Assembly: GCF_009730915.1 (NCBI RefSeq)
Contig: NC_052487.1
Coordinates: 1,364,001-1,428,000 of the forward strand
Direction: 5' to 3'
DNA: 64,000 bases
Source: Dioscorea cayenensis subsp. rotundata
Lineage: Eukaryota; Streptophyta; Magnoliopsida; Dioscoreales; Dioscoreaceae
The notes under the pieces: generated by a model
Databases searched by the model: none
What the model saw: only the letters and a program-made list of their open reading frames with translations
What the model was told of the DNA's origin: nothing
Shown: positions 1 to 11,204 of the stretch, piece by piece
Position numbering within the stretch: position 1 is the stretch's first letter
How the letters are laid out: every line of letters starts with the position of its first letter
Position numbers and translations under genes: made by a program

Positions 1-3000
1 AGAGTTGCTGAACACTGTTCCGGATGAAAATAACTTGACAGAGAGTACATCTCAAACAACTATTCCCATTGGGGATAGTATTGAGGAAGTTGACATGGAT
101 ATTGAGGAGGAGGAAGGCCAATATTCACCAATAGTGAATGTTGAGGTTGAAGCACAGCAAAAGGATTCTGCTTTATCACAAAGTTCAGAGCTTACTACAT
201 CTGTGACAATGTTGGAGAAGGAAGATCCTCAACAGGACCAGGAGAATGGCCATGCAATTATCCAAAATGGTAAATCCAGGGACAACTTTTTGGTTGATGA
301 ACGCGGTATCCTTTTCCCTTGATTTTTTACTTTGATTTTACCTTCATGTTAGTTGGATATGAACAGCTGGCATTACTCTTTCCTTGTTACTCTTTTATTG
401 TTAAATTGTTAGACACAGTTGTTGATATAAATCTTGATGTATATATGGTTATAACGGATATTTAAGTTTCCATTGGTGTGTATCTAGAACAAGGCTTGTG
501 CTTGCTCTACTAACTTAAATGGCATCATTGCATTTGGGTGTCAACTAATAACTTTGATATTGGTACTAATTGATTTATGTTTAGGCTGATGTTAGTCTTT
601 CTTGATTTGCTTGTCCTGTTTTCTCATATGTCCTAAGTTTTTTTTCTGTAATTTTGATTGCCAGTTATAACAGGAGCTAAGCGAGCTAGAATTACATATG
701 ATGATCAGCAACCATCTGTACATGTAGTTTATAAATCCTTGACAAGGTTGGCTTGGAGTTATCATTTCTTTTCTTTGAAAATATTTTCTCTGTTCCTTCA
801 GTAACATATCTCATTTTTTTCATCAACTTCTGCATGACTTACTTTTGACAATCATCATTATTTCTTAAGTTGTCGCCTTATTTTGGTCTTCTGATATTTG
901 CTTCTTTTTTTTTTCCCAGAGAAAGCAAGAAAAAGCTCATGCAGCTTATGCAGCATTGGTCTGAGTGGGAGGCTCAGCGTCAATCTTCTTCTGATGTAAT
1001 TTTCTTATCCCAGAAAATAAAGATTAGGTGGCAGTTTTGTAACTTCTAGTTTCAGGGGAAAAAACTCATACAAGATTTTATTATATATATATATATATAT
1101 ATAAATGTATATATATTTTATCTTAGTTTACCAACTATTTACGCTGTAACTTCGGCAGCTCCTGATTCTATCTTTTATATTCTCCCATGGACATCAGGTG
1201 TCTTCAGAGGAGGCTTTTGAGTCTGGCGAAGAGACATACTTTCCAGCACTTAGCTTAAGATCAGGGAGGTCATCTACTGTGGTATGTGATTTGCTGTTTG
1301 TGTTGTTATAAATACCTTTCTGTCGTTAAATGACGTTTGCTTGCTTGCTTATCTGTGTTGCATAAGTTCATGGTAATTAGCAACCACTTGGTGGGAAACC
1401 TAGATCATTTTGGCATTTTTCACCCAATATTGAGTGTGTTCTGTCCATGAATTTTCACCCAATATTGAATGAGGTGCCAAAAAAAAAAAAAGTGACCTGC
1501 ATGTGCTTTATTTAGTGAGTTATCTGATACTCAAGGCCAAATGAAATATAACAGTTCAGTTTATTTGCTGTTTCTCCAATGTGGATATTCAAATCAATCT
1601 TATTAAACTCAATCATTTTGCTTAAAACAGCAATGGCCAAAGTTTGCCTTCTAAAACCAGCCTGAAAATTTTGGGAATTGATATGGTTATTTAAAGTTTA
1701 AATTATTCGGTGATCAAGTCCAAGTAGGTTAGCTTATGCTAGACGTTTTCTGTCATTTTACTATCATTTTACTAACACATGCCAATGGAGGCCTGTATTG
1801 AAAATGAGTGCTGATAGCTGCTAGTCTAGAAGAAAATACATGTTTATCCTATCAGATATCATGACATGGCAAGAATGTGGATGGCCCAATCTGAATTTAT
1901 TTTAGCGTTGATGACTTTATGCAGAGTGCTTGGTGGACCTGTTTAACATTATTAAGGAAACTGTGTTGAGTGTGAGGATAAGGTGTTTCGGCTGGCCTGG
2001 TTTTAACTTTTTTCTGTGATCTGTGATGGCCAGTATTGCAAATAATTTTTTCATTGTTATAATAACAGAATTTAGTATATCCTTTTATTTAAATAGAAAC
2101 TTTAAGTTATTTTATTTTATGTTTTTTGAGTGGTGTTCAAGTTATGCTTTCTCTATCTTGAGTTTGGTGTGTTGATTGAATGTTTTATGTTTAACTCTGT
2201 GTTTATGTTACAATGACCTTCTACTTTGCACCTCTGATGGAGATGGTACTAAAGCAAGATTTTCGTCTTCAGTATTGTTGTTTGACTTTCAATAATTTGT
2301 GGATCTCTCTCCTTTTTTTTTTTCCTCCTCATGTAGTCATTCTGGTTGGACAACATGAAAAGAAAAGAAGAAATCAATGACATCCAATTAGAAAATGAGT
2401 CAGTTCCTCTTTATGACCGGGGATATACGTTGGGTTCAACTTCACTTGATGGTTCAACAAATTCCAACTGGTGTGTTTCATTTGTTTTAATAATTATGAA
2501 ATCCTTTTGTTCTACATATAATTTGTTTTGAAATATATGCATTAGTTATTTCCTTTATGATCTCTATAGTAATTTTTTGAGCAATGAAGTTGCTCAGGTT
2601 ATTTAGTCAGGAGGGATGTAGTATTCAGCTGCATTTGTTGCCATTGATTGGTCCAGTTGTATACTTTGTGTAGAAATGTGTATTTTAGGTTTTGGATCTA
2701 GCATTGACTGATTAGTGCTTGTGAAAAACTCTGCTTTATATGATTTGGCAAATTATGCTGGTTGCCCTAATTTATGTGGCTTTCATACTTATCTTGATTT
2801 TCATTGTCATCTTCTTATAGTTTCACAGCTGGTCACATGCTCATTTGTTTAGTACTTCGTACCTATCTCCTACATCACCTTAGATCTCATTAAGTGCTTT
2901 GAGACTCCTTCCCTGTACTTCTTCAGGGTTGGAGCCCTTTTCTACAAGATATCAGGGCAAAACATTTCACAGGAATTTCTAGAAAATTATTCTTAGTTAC

Positions 3001-4761
3001 TGACCAAATTTATCCAACATCTCCATGTTTTCTCTCTGTCTTCAATATTCATCTATGTCTTCTTTGGAAGAGCAACCAATCTATGATACTGCACAATAAT
3101 TGGGACCTGTCTGTGTTACATTCAATCCGTTAAATGCTTGGTTTGACTAAATTACATGAGGGATGCCAAATTTCTAATGACTGCTATATATTGCTTTTTT
3201 CTGTTCTCTCCCTCTTCTTTCTATTGTGGACATTGTTCCAGATCTGCATCTTCTGCAGGAACATGCTTGTTTCTTTTGACATCTCATAATCTATTTTCAA
3301 TTCAATTTGTCTACCAATTGTTCAAATACGTGGTAATGTGCATGTGATTCTTCTCAATGGCAGGATCGAGACACCAGATACTTCGCGATGTTTTAACTGT
3401 GGTTCATACAGTCATATGCTGAGGGAATGCCCAAGACCTCGCAACCGATATGCAATCAGTAATGCTCGCAGACTACATGGCTCAAAACGTAATCAGCCTT
3501 CTGGTCCTCGTGTCCAAATTAGGTATTACCAGAAATCTTCTGGGAAGATTGATGATGATATCAAACCTGGAGTTCTTGGAACTGAAGCAAAAGAATCCTT
3601 GGGTATTAGGGTAACCAATTTCTTTTCTCATTCTTAGTAGAAGTGTTCACTAGCCTTAAATTAGTTAGCAAACCTCATGCTAAGTAGGATTGAAATTGCT
3701 CTTGTAGCTATATCCTCTTTTATTTGTTGGCAGCTATAACTATCTACCTTACGTTTGGGAGCTATATTTATGAACAGTTCCAGATATCCTGAAACTTATT
3801 TAAAACAAACAGTTTCTATATTGACAATATGATTTATAATTGAAAGCACCATAAATTCGTTTTATGATGTAAAATGATTTACTGAAAAACTATATCGACT
3901 TGCTTACTGTGATTGATAGATTTATTTATAATCTTTATCGTAATGAATTGTGAAGCATCAAGTTTTCTTTCTGATACAGGAATCCGATCCACTTCCTTGG
4001 CTACACCGAACTCAAGAGCCGGGACATCCACCAGGATATCTAGGTGACGATTCAAAACTGAATTTTGCTTTGAAAATTTAGTTATTATGAATATACCTTC
4101 CAACTATTGCCTAATTGTGCCAGAGGGAGCTGAAGATGAAGATCAGCCTTCAGGAATCACAATATTTTCTGAAGAGGAGGAGATAAAAGAAGAGTATGAA
4201 GAAGGGGAGCTCCCTGAAAAGGCTGAACCTGAAACACCGTTGAGAAAGATGGCAGCAGAATTCTCAGGGATCAATGCTCCTAGCCCTGCAAATGCAAACC
4301 AGAGGCTTTGGGCAGTTCACTCTGGTGGATTTCCAGGATCCTACCCTTCCAAGCACCACAGGTTCTCTAGATCAAGTCATTCATCAGAATCCCATGGAGG
4401 GCGCAGCCATGAGAGGTGGTCGGAAGACCATCGAGACAACAGATTACCATCTTCCGATACGGGTGGATACTACTCACCGAGGTACAGCCCTTATGGTCAA
4501 CATCCAGCACTAAATAGATCATTGTCTGATAGAGAACGTGGGACTCCTCTGCCTGACAAGAACTCAGCCAATCCATTTACTTACCCACCACCACCGCCAC
4601 CACCAGGCACCACTCGGCACTCATCCTATCACAGCCCGACAACCAGTGGCGAGCATTGGAAAAACTATAGCTCATATAACGGCATCACCAGCCCGAGTGT
4701 TTCATCACAACAGGCAAGAGACAGGCATGATCATCATTTTCGGAACCATAGCCGAAGGTAG
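1..4761 (+). CDS. Zinc knuckle (CCHC) / PSP-domain protein, 5' end outside window
   Basis: Partial gene related to the plant CCHC zinc knuckle / proline-rich spliceosome-associated (PSP) family, the ZCCHC8-like nuclear RNA-processing proteins. Exons with matching splice phases: 1-310, 665-746, 920-995, 1198-1281, 2337-2470, 3364-3610, 3980-4043 and 4124-4761 (stop TAG). The sixth exon carries a zinc knuckle (CFNCGSYSHMLRECP) and the first part of the PSP motif (KPGVLGTEAKESLGIR). The seventh continues it with DPLPWLHRTQEPGHPPGYL, the usual W-L-x-R...G-x-P-P-G-Y signature. The last exon is acidic, then rich in Ser, Arg and Pro with a polyproline run, and ends in a basic His/Arg tail, as expected of an RNA-associated nuclear protein. 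The first exon is acidic and open to the window edge, so the start codon is not seen. The family call is firm; a spliceosome or exosome-adaptor role is inferred from family. Confidence 0.88.
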
Positions 4762-5374
4762 ATATCACTGTACCATTAATGCTATCTCTGTCGGCGCATT
4801 GCATAACAACCTCAGGTTTGTATGTTCTCCTCTGTACACTGATCAATGGATTAAAGCAAAGCAAAACTAGCTAATATAATTAAACGCTCAGTTGCTGTAT
4901 ATTTTCTAGTAAATCTTCTAGATCCATGTCTTGTTGTTGCCCATTTGAACTGTGATTGCTCAAAGTTTATTTTTTTGGGTCAAACTGTCATCTGTATCTA
5001 GTGTCCTGCCATCACATCCTGATTTCACAGTGATGATGACCTTTGCTGATGTTTGTCTCAAATGGATTAGACTTGATATGCTCTTTTGTTGGTTCAGTCA
5101 AATTGACCACCCTTTTCATCTCTTATGAATTTGAGTCATTCCCCTACACCTCTCTCTTTCATGTGTCTTGCTATGTCTCCTGTGTCTTTCCTATGCTTTT
5201 CTCTGCATTGATTTTCCCCAACCCCACTGGTAGTTGGATCTGGTCTTTGTCAGGATTCAATTGAGTAGCAGACCATCAGAGAATAAATATGCATGCTTAT
5301 TGTCTCTTCCCCAGAACATACATCCTCTGCGTTTGAGTGAGTGAATCAATATACATTTCATTCCATCTTAGAGC

Positions 5375-6130
5375 ATGAGCACCATCATGGCCAGAAGTCC
5401 TCTTGAGTCCTCTTCATCCAGGAGAAACTTCCAGTGGATTTCAAGAGGAAGTGTTAAAGAGTCTGAGAAGAAGTATGGTGAAGAAGAATTTACATTCTTC
5501 ACAGATGAAGAAGCCCCTACGGCGACTGCCATGGCTTCTCCGGCTGCCACGAAGAAGAAAACTTTATCATCTGCTTCAGTTGCTGTTATGAGATTGCGGT
5601 CGGTTATCGCTGCTGTTATCGCCGGAAGAGATAGGTTGGCTGGGCTCGGTCCTCGGGTCACCGGGACTATATTTGGCCGTCGGAGAGGACATGTCAAGTT
5701 GGCCTTTCAGGCTGATCAGAGATCTTCTCCTGCCATTCTTGTTGAGCTTGCAAAGCCAACAAGTGCTCTTGTGAGAGAGATGGCCTCAGGGATGGTGAGG
5801 ATTGCTCTCGAGGCCGAGAAGGCCGTGGCTTCGACCGGGAGGCTGTTAGATCAACCATTGTGGCAGGCTTACTGCAACGGGAGGAAATGCGGCTACGCCG
5901 TGCGGCGAGAATGCGGTGCCAGTGATTGGAAGGTATTGAAGGCTATCGAACCGGTGACGATGGGGGCCGGTGTGTTACCGGCCGAAGGCGATGAGCCGGA
6001 GGGGGAAATGATGTTCATGAGAGCGAGGTTTGAGAGAGTGGTTGGTTCCAGGGACTCTGAAGCATTCTACATGATGAATCCTGATGGAAATTCTGGAGCT
6101 GAACTTAGTGTGTACTTGCTTAGAGTTTGA
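5375..6130 (+). CDS. MIZU-KUSSEI1-like (DUF617) protein
   Basis: Intronless 251-residue protein of the plant-specific MIZ1/DUF617 family. Founding member MIZ1 is needed for root hydrotropism; paralogues are mostly uncharacterised. The N-terminal 90 residues are low-complexity and Ser/Ala-rich. The conserved domain runs from about residue 97 to the end and shows GTIFGRRRGHV, ILVELAKPTSALVREMASG, YCNGRKCGYAVRRE, EGEMMFMRARFERVVGS and DSEAFYMMNPD...ELSVYLLR, all family hallmarks in the right order. The C-terminus ends directly after YLLRV, as in relatives. A second ATG at 5387 (MARSPLESSSSRR) has a strong start context and matches how several relatives begin, so the true start may be there (247 residues). 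The gene has higher GC than its flanks, typical of intronless members. No signal peptide or membrane segment is visible. Subfamily is not resolved. Confidence 0.9.
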   Translation: MSTIMARSPLESSSSRRNFQWISRGSVKESEKKYGEEEFTFFTDEEAPTATAMASPAATKKKTLSSASVAVMRLRSVIAAVIAGRDRLAGLGPRVTGTIFGRRRGHVKLAFQADQRSSPAILVELAKPTSALVREMASGMVRIALEAEKAVASTGRLLDQPLWQAYCNGRKCGYAVRRECGASDWKVLKAIEPVTMGAGVLPAEGDEPEGEMMFMRARFERVVGSRDSEAFYMMNPDGNSGAELSVYLLRV

Positions 6131-6672
6131 ATGCTACAATTACTGTTGATATTAATGAATTACGTAATTTACGTTCCTAGTTTTGAATGCCTTTTTTATT
6201 GATGAAATTAACGTATTAAGTTTTCATTAATGGTACTAAACCAAGGACCAGTGCAGGAAAGTCTTGGATTTGATGAATGAAAAAGGAAGTACTAATAAAT
6301 ATATATATATACATACATATCATTAAATTACAAGCCTGTAACTGAGATTTTTTCAAAGTACTTTGATAGTTCTGGTAGAACTTGAAACCAAAACCAGGAC
6401 CGTTTCATATATATATATATATATATATAATAAAAGTACACCACTATTGGAACAGTGTTTTGGAGTTGGTATATGCATTGTGACTCATGACTATTCCCAA
6501 CAATCATCATTGGAAGAAGATGAATAGAAATGAAAACCTCTCATCATATTATTGTTACAGAGAAGAAATACAAGAAACAAATATATAAACAAAAAACTCT
6601 AATGAAGCATGGTAAAACAAGTTGATATATATTAATTAAGATGATATCAGAACCAGCACAATATATATAGTA

Positions 6673-6957
6673 TCATGGAGAAGCCATATCCTTGCCAGAA
6701 ATAGAGTCAAGCATAGAGTTATGCCTGTTAGAAGGTGCAGAAGGTGGAACCCTGAACCTGCCTCTTGGGAAGAAGCTGAACATCCGGCCACCGGTGAAGT
6801 GCTCCCGGTGAGGTCCTAACCGGCGATGTCCTCCATGATCATGAGCTCCACCACATCCATGACAAGCTCCATGAAACAAAACAAGAGTGAAGATGAACAC
6901 CATGAAGAACAAGCTACACAATGAAACATGAAAAGATGAAACAGTAGTGGAGGCCAT
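6673..6957 (-). CDS. IDA-like signalling peptide precursor
   Basis: Small secreted 94-residue precursor of the INFLORESCENCE DEFICIENT IN ABSCISSION / IDA-LIKE family. Residues 1 to about 32 form a hydrophobic signal peptide (FFMVFIFTLVLF core). A variable Gly/His-rich linker follows, then the conserved C-terminal peptide motif at residues 69-80 (RVPPSAPSNRHN), and a short tail SMLDSISGKDMASP. IDA itself carries PPSAPSKRHN, so this copy has Asn where IDA has Lys; other IDL peptides also vary there. In the known pathway the processed, hydroxyprolinated peptide is sensed outside the cell by HAESA/HSL receptor kinases with SERK co-receptors and drives cell separation. The ORF is intronless, as usual for the family, and ATG 6957-6955 is the first in frame. 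The family call is strong; whether it acts in abscission or another separation or stress process cannot be told here. Confidence 0.85.
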   Translation of the reverse strand: MASTTVSSFHVSLCSLFFMVFIFTLVLFHGACHGCGGAHDHGGHRRLGPHREHFTGGRMFSFFPRGRFRVPPSAPSNRHNSMLDSISGKDMASP

Positions 6958-7014
6958 TACAAACTAAAGGCCTATTGACTAACTCAAGTGATGAAGAAGA
7001 AGGAATGGATCAGA

Positions 7015-7024
7015 CTTATAAAAG
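7015..7024 (-). promoter_or_regulatory. Probable TATA box of the IDA-like gene
   Basis: On the minus strand the sequence reads CTTTTATAAG about 60 bp upstream of the IDA-like ATG, a position that would give a leader of roughly 30 nt. It lies beside a GA-rich stretch. It is the best TATA-like match in the 150 bp upstream; transcript data are not available. Confidence 0.4.
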
Positions 7025-9041
7025 AGAGAGAGCATGCATTGTGTGCATGGACATTGGAAGATGTCAAAAGGAATAAAGGCTAAGAGAGGGTGGGTGTGAG
7101 CTACATCACTTGGAATGTACATTAGGTACTGTTTATTCTCTTTAAGGCTGTTTATAGGGTGGCAAGTAGTACATGTATATGTATATATACATACAAATTG
7201 TGTGGGTGGTGGTGGTGGTAGTGGTGGTGGTAATTAAGTGTAGTTTGAGTGAGTAGAAAAATGTGTTTATGCTTCTCTCTTTTCAATTTTCAGAATGATT
7301 AAGTACTTGTTATTTAATTTGTTAAATGAAAGTGATAAGGTCTGACAGAGAGATTCTATATATATATATATATATATATTGGCCTGTGCTTGCATTTGCA
7401 TTGCAATGCATGCATGCAACCGCACGCGTTTAATTTTCAGTGACCAGCTGGCTTGACCGTATGGACATTATAGTTCTGGTCTCAATATTATTTACTTTTA
7501 TTCCAAGAATTCTAGCAATTTTTTTTTTTTTGGTATTTCATATTTCTCTCCATGTATATAATAATAATATATTATGGAAAATTTATTTCTTTAAATCAAA
7601 TGCTGTGAAAGAAATTAACCTCCAACATGGTATTTCAATGTTGTAATTGAATTATACCTTTATATGGTTTTGTTTTTATATGGTTATTTGCATTAAGTAC
7701 TATTTTTTTATGATGAAATATAGACAAGTCATGTGTCACGTGCATATATATGTAGGTACTACATCTGTACATCTATACTTTCACTCTGTGTGAGCTTAGA
7801 TTTAAACATGTCTCTTCAACGGAACATAAATTTTTTGTGCAGAGATCTCTATGGTAATAGGCCAAGAGGTCATTGATACATTGATTACCGTTTTGATTAG
7901 GTATAGGAAAATTTTGTTCAATTTTCATAGATTTTTTATATTTATTTTTTTATTAAATTATATATGAGTCCAGCAAATTGGTATTAAATTTATAATGATT
8001 TTACCATTATATATAACATCCATGTGGATAGTTTCATTAAATTTGAAACTATATGTGTCAATTAACAAGCAAAATTAGACTTCTTTTAGATAGTGAAGAA
8101 TTGAGAGAAAACTACATCATTTAAAAGAGAATTTTTATTTTTTATTTAATGCATATTATTATAGAAAAGTAATGTACTTATAAAAATAATCTTAATAGAA
8201 ATTTCAAAATATAGCTAACTATGTTACTATATATATTTAACCAATATTACTATTAAGTCAAAACAAATTGTTTAGTTTTAAGTAAGCATTCTAATTAATA
8301 AGCGTATTTTCACAAACACCAATTTTTTCCCCCAAATACAATTTGCATTATTTTTAGTTTTTATAATATCAAATTTTCATATGAGATTAATCATTAGTCT
8401 ATTATATTTCTTTACAACATTGATAAATTGTTTCATAACATATGTATATATATATATAATTTATTTCCTCCAAAAACAATCAAACCCTCAATCGGTCATA
8501 TGAGAGTTAATTATATTATCACTTGTTCTTCGCAGCGATGGTCTAATAATATGTATATATATCTATAAGCTTTCCAAATATATATATATATATATATATT
8601 TATATCTATTTATTTGTGAGGCACTCCAAAAGTATTTATGATGGTATGTAGTACTAGTGTGTGGATCTCCAGAATTGGATTCTCATGGAGATTGACATCT
8701 TTGCCAAAGTCTGGGGACTCTGGTCATTTCACAGAGAATTATACACACAATCTTAGTGTACTACTACTTTGTAAATGTCCCATGATTTTATTTTATTTTT
8801 TCTGAAAATTATATTTTACATTCCAATAAATTTTAAAAATTTTCTTAGTTTAGTAAGTTCCTACTGCCCTCAAAATTTATTATTCTATAAAATTATTTGA
8901 ATTTATTTATTTATATCATAGTGTCAGAAAAGTGTCAAAAATTAATGAAATTAACTCACAAATACGTAACAAATATACTAAGAAAAACCCCAGTTATATA
9001 TATAGATATATATATATATATATATAAGGATGCATCCTCTG
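7025..9041. other. AT-rich intergenic stretch without a gene
   Basis: No coding sequence was recognised. It holds (TA)n tracts near 7358-7379 and 8579-8600, a GGT-rich run at about 7203-7232, and an RY-type CATGCATG near 7405, which is a common motif and may be chance. Confidence 0.6.
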
Positions 9042-9296
9042 TCAACGTTCACAGATACGTAATCTGTGAACGTTGATATGGGCCGTTGGATTTCAATCCA
9101 ACGGTTGCACACTGTTCTGTGAACAGTAACACTGCACACTATTTATAAGCACAGTAAAAAGTGGGATGCACAGTATTTTGATCTGAATCATCCAATCAAT
9201 CTCAGTACAGTAACTGAATCAATCACAGTCATCCAACCCTATAAAAAAGTACTGTACATCATCTGCGGACGACTCTACGAACATCCGCAGATGATG
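9042..9296. repeat. Cluster of four perfect hairpins (foldback or MITE-like segment)
   Basis: Four exact inverted repeats occur in 255 bp: 9042-9056 with 9062-9076 (15-bp arms, TCAACGTTCACAGAT, 5-nt loop); 9083-9091 with 9096-9104 (CCGTTGGAT, 4-nt loop); 9111-9117 with 9121-9127 (ACTGTTC, 3-nt loop); 9257-9269 with 9284-9296 (CATCATCTGCGGA, 14-nt loop). (TA)n tracts flank both sides. The composition is less AT-rich than the surroundings and there is no ORF. This looks like the inside of a non-autonomous DNA element, but no clean terminal repeat or target duplication could be assigned because the flanks are TA repeats. Confidence 0.65.
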
Positions 9297-11204
9297 TTTA
9301 GCATGTATATATATTTATGTAGTTCCAGCTTTTTATATATATATATATATATTGAAAATTGTGGGCAAATCATAAATAGAATTAAATCTTTATGAATAGG
9401 GAAAGAGTTTACTTCAAGGTTTGTCACAATTTTAATTGAGATTATCACTACTACTGCATAATGAATTATTCAGAATTAGATTTTGCTATCTGGTTTTTAC
9501 ATTTTTGAGAAAATGAAGATAAAATTTAGTTCTTATTGTTGTGTTTATCTTGGAAACTTGAGATAAACCCTTGTATCTTTAATTAATTTTATTTTAATTT
9601 TCTCTCAAGATTGATATAAATCTTAGTTTTTGTTATCATTGACTTGATTTTTCGTAGACCTTGAATATCAGATTAATTTATTATTAATATTTTTTAATAA
9701 AATATAGACAAACCACTTGCTAGGAGTGTGCACATGCTTGCAATTAATATTTCAGACACCAGTGTCCTCACTTTAAATGTATTAAGATTGAATAATTTTT
9801 TTTAGGGCACAAATATCCTACAGTGGCACTGGATAAATTTGTTTCATAATGTAAATCCAATAATTTGCTAATGTTTTGTTTAAACTGCGAATTTGTGAAA
9901 ATCACTTTATTTTGATTGAGTAAAAAACAAAAAAATTTCATTTGCTTATTGATTTGTGTCTATCATTTTGGATCTCTGCTTTTCATGCCATTTGATTTGC
10001 TTCATGAAATCTTAATTTTTTGAAAGAATTTTACTCTTGCTCATACTCATAAGAAAAATTTTACTGATTTGTTTTTTTTTTAAATAAACACATGCATTAA
10101 AACCAAACGAGTTATTGCAATAAATTTTGCCATACAAAATAGTTCTTGCACAATGCTTATAATTAGACTACAAGATAGTGTTGGCAAGTTCCAATTTAAT
10201 TGTTTTAAAAGTACATGTTCATGTTTGTCTTCAAGAATTAAATGAAGGACTGTCTTATCTTAGACAATTATAAATATAATAAGTCATATTTGCTTTCACT
10301 GTGGTATTTTTTTTTTTTTAATATACAACAATTTGAATTCGAAATCACTTGAATTGGTTACCAAATCCCATTGGTCTTATTTTTTCATCCATATCTAAAT
10401 ACAAAGAAAGGAAGACCAAGAAAATTATCAATTTTATTCTCATACTTAATTTTAATCTTTTTTTAATTTTTTCTAAAAGTTATATTAGTTAAAAATCTAA
10501 TGGAATTGAGAATGGATTGGAATTAAACATAATGACTAGGTTAACAGTTGAACTTATTATAACTATTATTATATTTTTCTTTTTTGGTTTGTCAAAAGTA
10601 AATGCAATTTGGTCTAAAAAGAGCATTTGATTAAATTTGAATCTAAAAAGAGCATTTGATTAAATTTGAAAGTTTTACCCTTTAATTATATATATATATA
10701 TATATATATTGCTTACATTTAATAAATAAATTGAATTTGATATAAATAAATAATTTTTTAATATGCTAAAAAAATTATGAGCCAGTATTTTTTTATTATA
10801 AAGATAAATATCAATTCACCACCCCTACAATAAATTTATCAATTTTTATAATAAAAAAACCTTTTTTTTTTAACATTTAACTTTATCAGCTTCATTGCCA
10901 AACCTACTCTTAGATGATTTATTCATTTATTTTATTTCCTATCTTTTTTCCACATGTAAATTCAAAAATCAACCAACTAAAAATCAAACAGAATTATTAT
11001 ATATATATATATATATATATCTTTTTGTTTCTTCAAAAAACAAAGGAAAATTTAAACAGAATTTTTTCTTTATTTTTTATTTATTTATTTGGACTCAACA
11101 AGAAACAACAGAAACAAGAGGGTTAGCTTCCATGGAGTTGGTCATTCAAGTGCAGAGAAGGGAGGGAGGACCATATCCTTGTGCTCATTTCTCAGTGAAC
11201 AACC
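9297..11204. other. AT-rich intergenic stretch without a gene
   Basis: Only AT-rich sequence with (TA)n tracts near 9335-9353, 10687-10710 and 10998-11020 and a short direct duplication around 10610-10670 (AAAAAGAGCATTTGATTAAA twice). No exon-like segment was recognised before the ArfGAP relic. Confidence 0.55.

Noticed and set aside
4274..4870. Overlapping + and - strand frames of 69-110 codons in the last zinc-knuckle exon
   Set aside because: They are other-frame shadows of the Ser/Pro/His-rich coding sequence.
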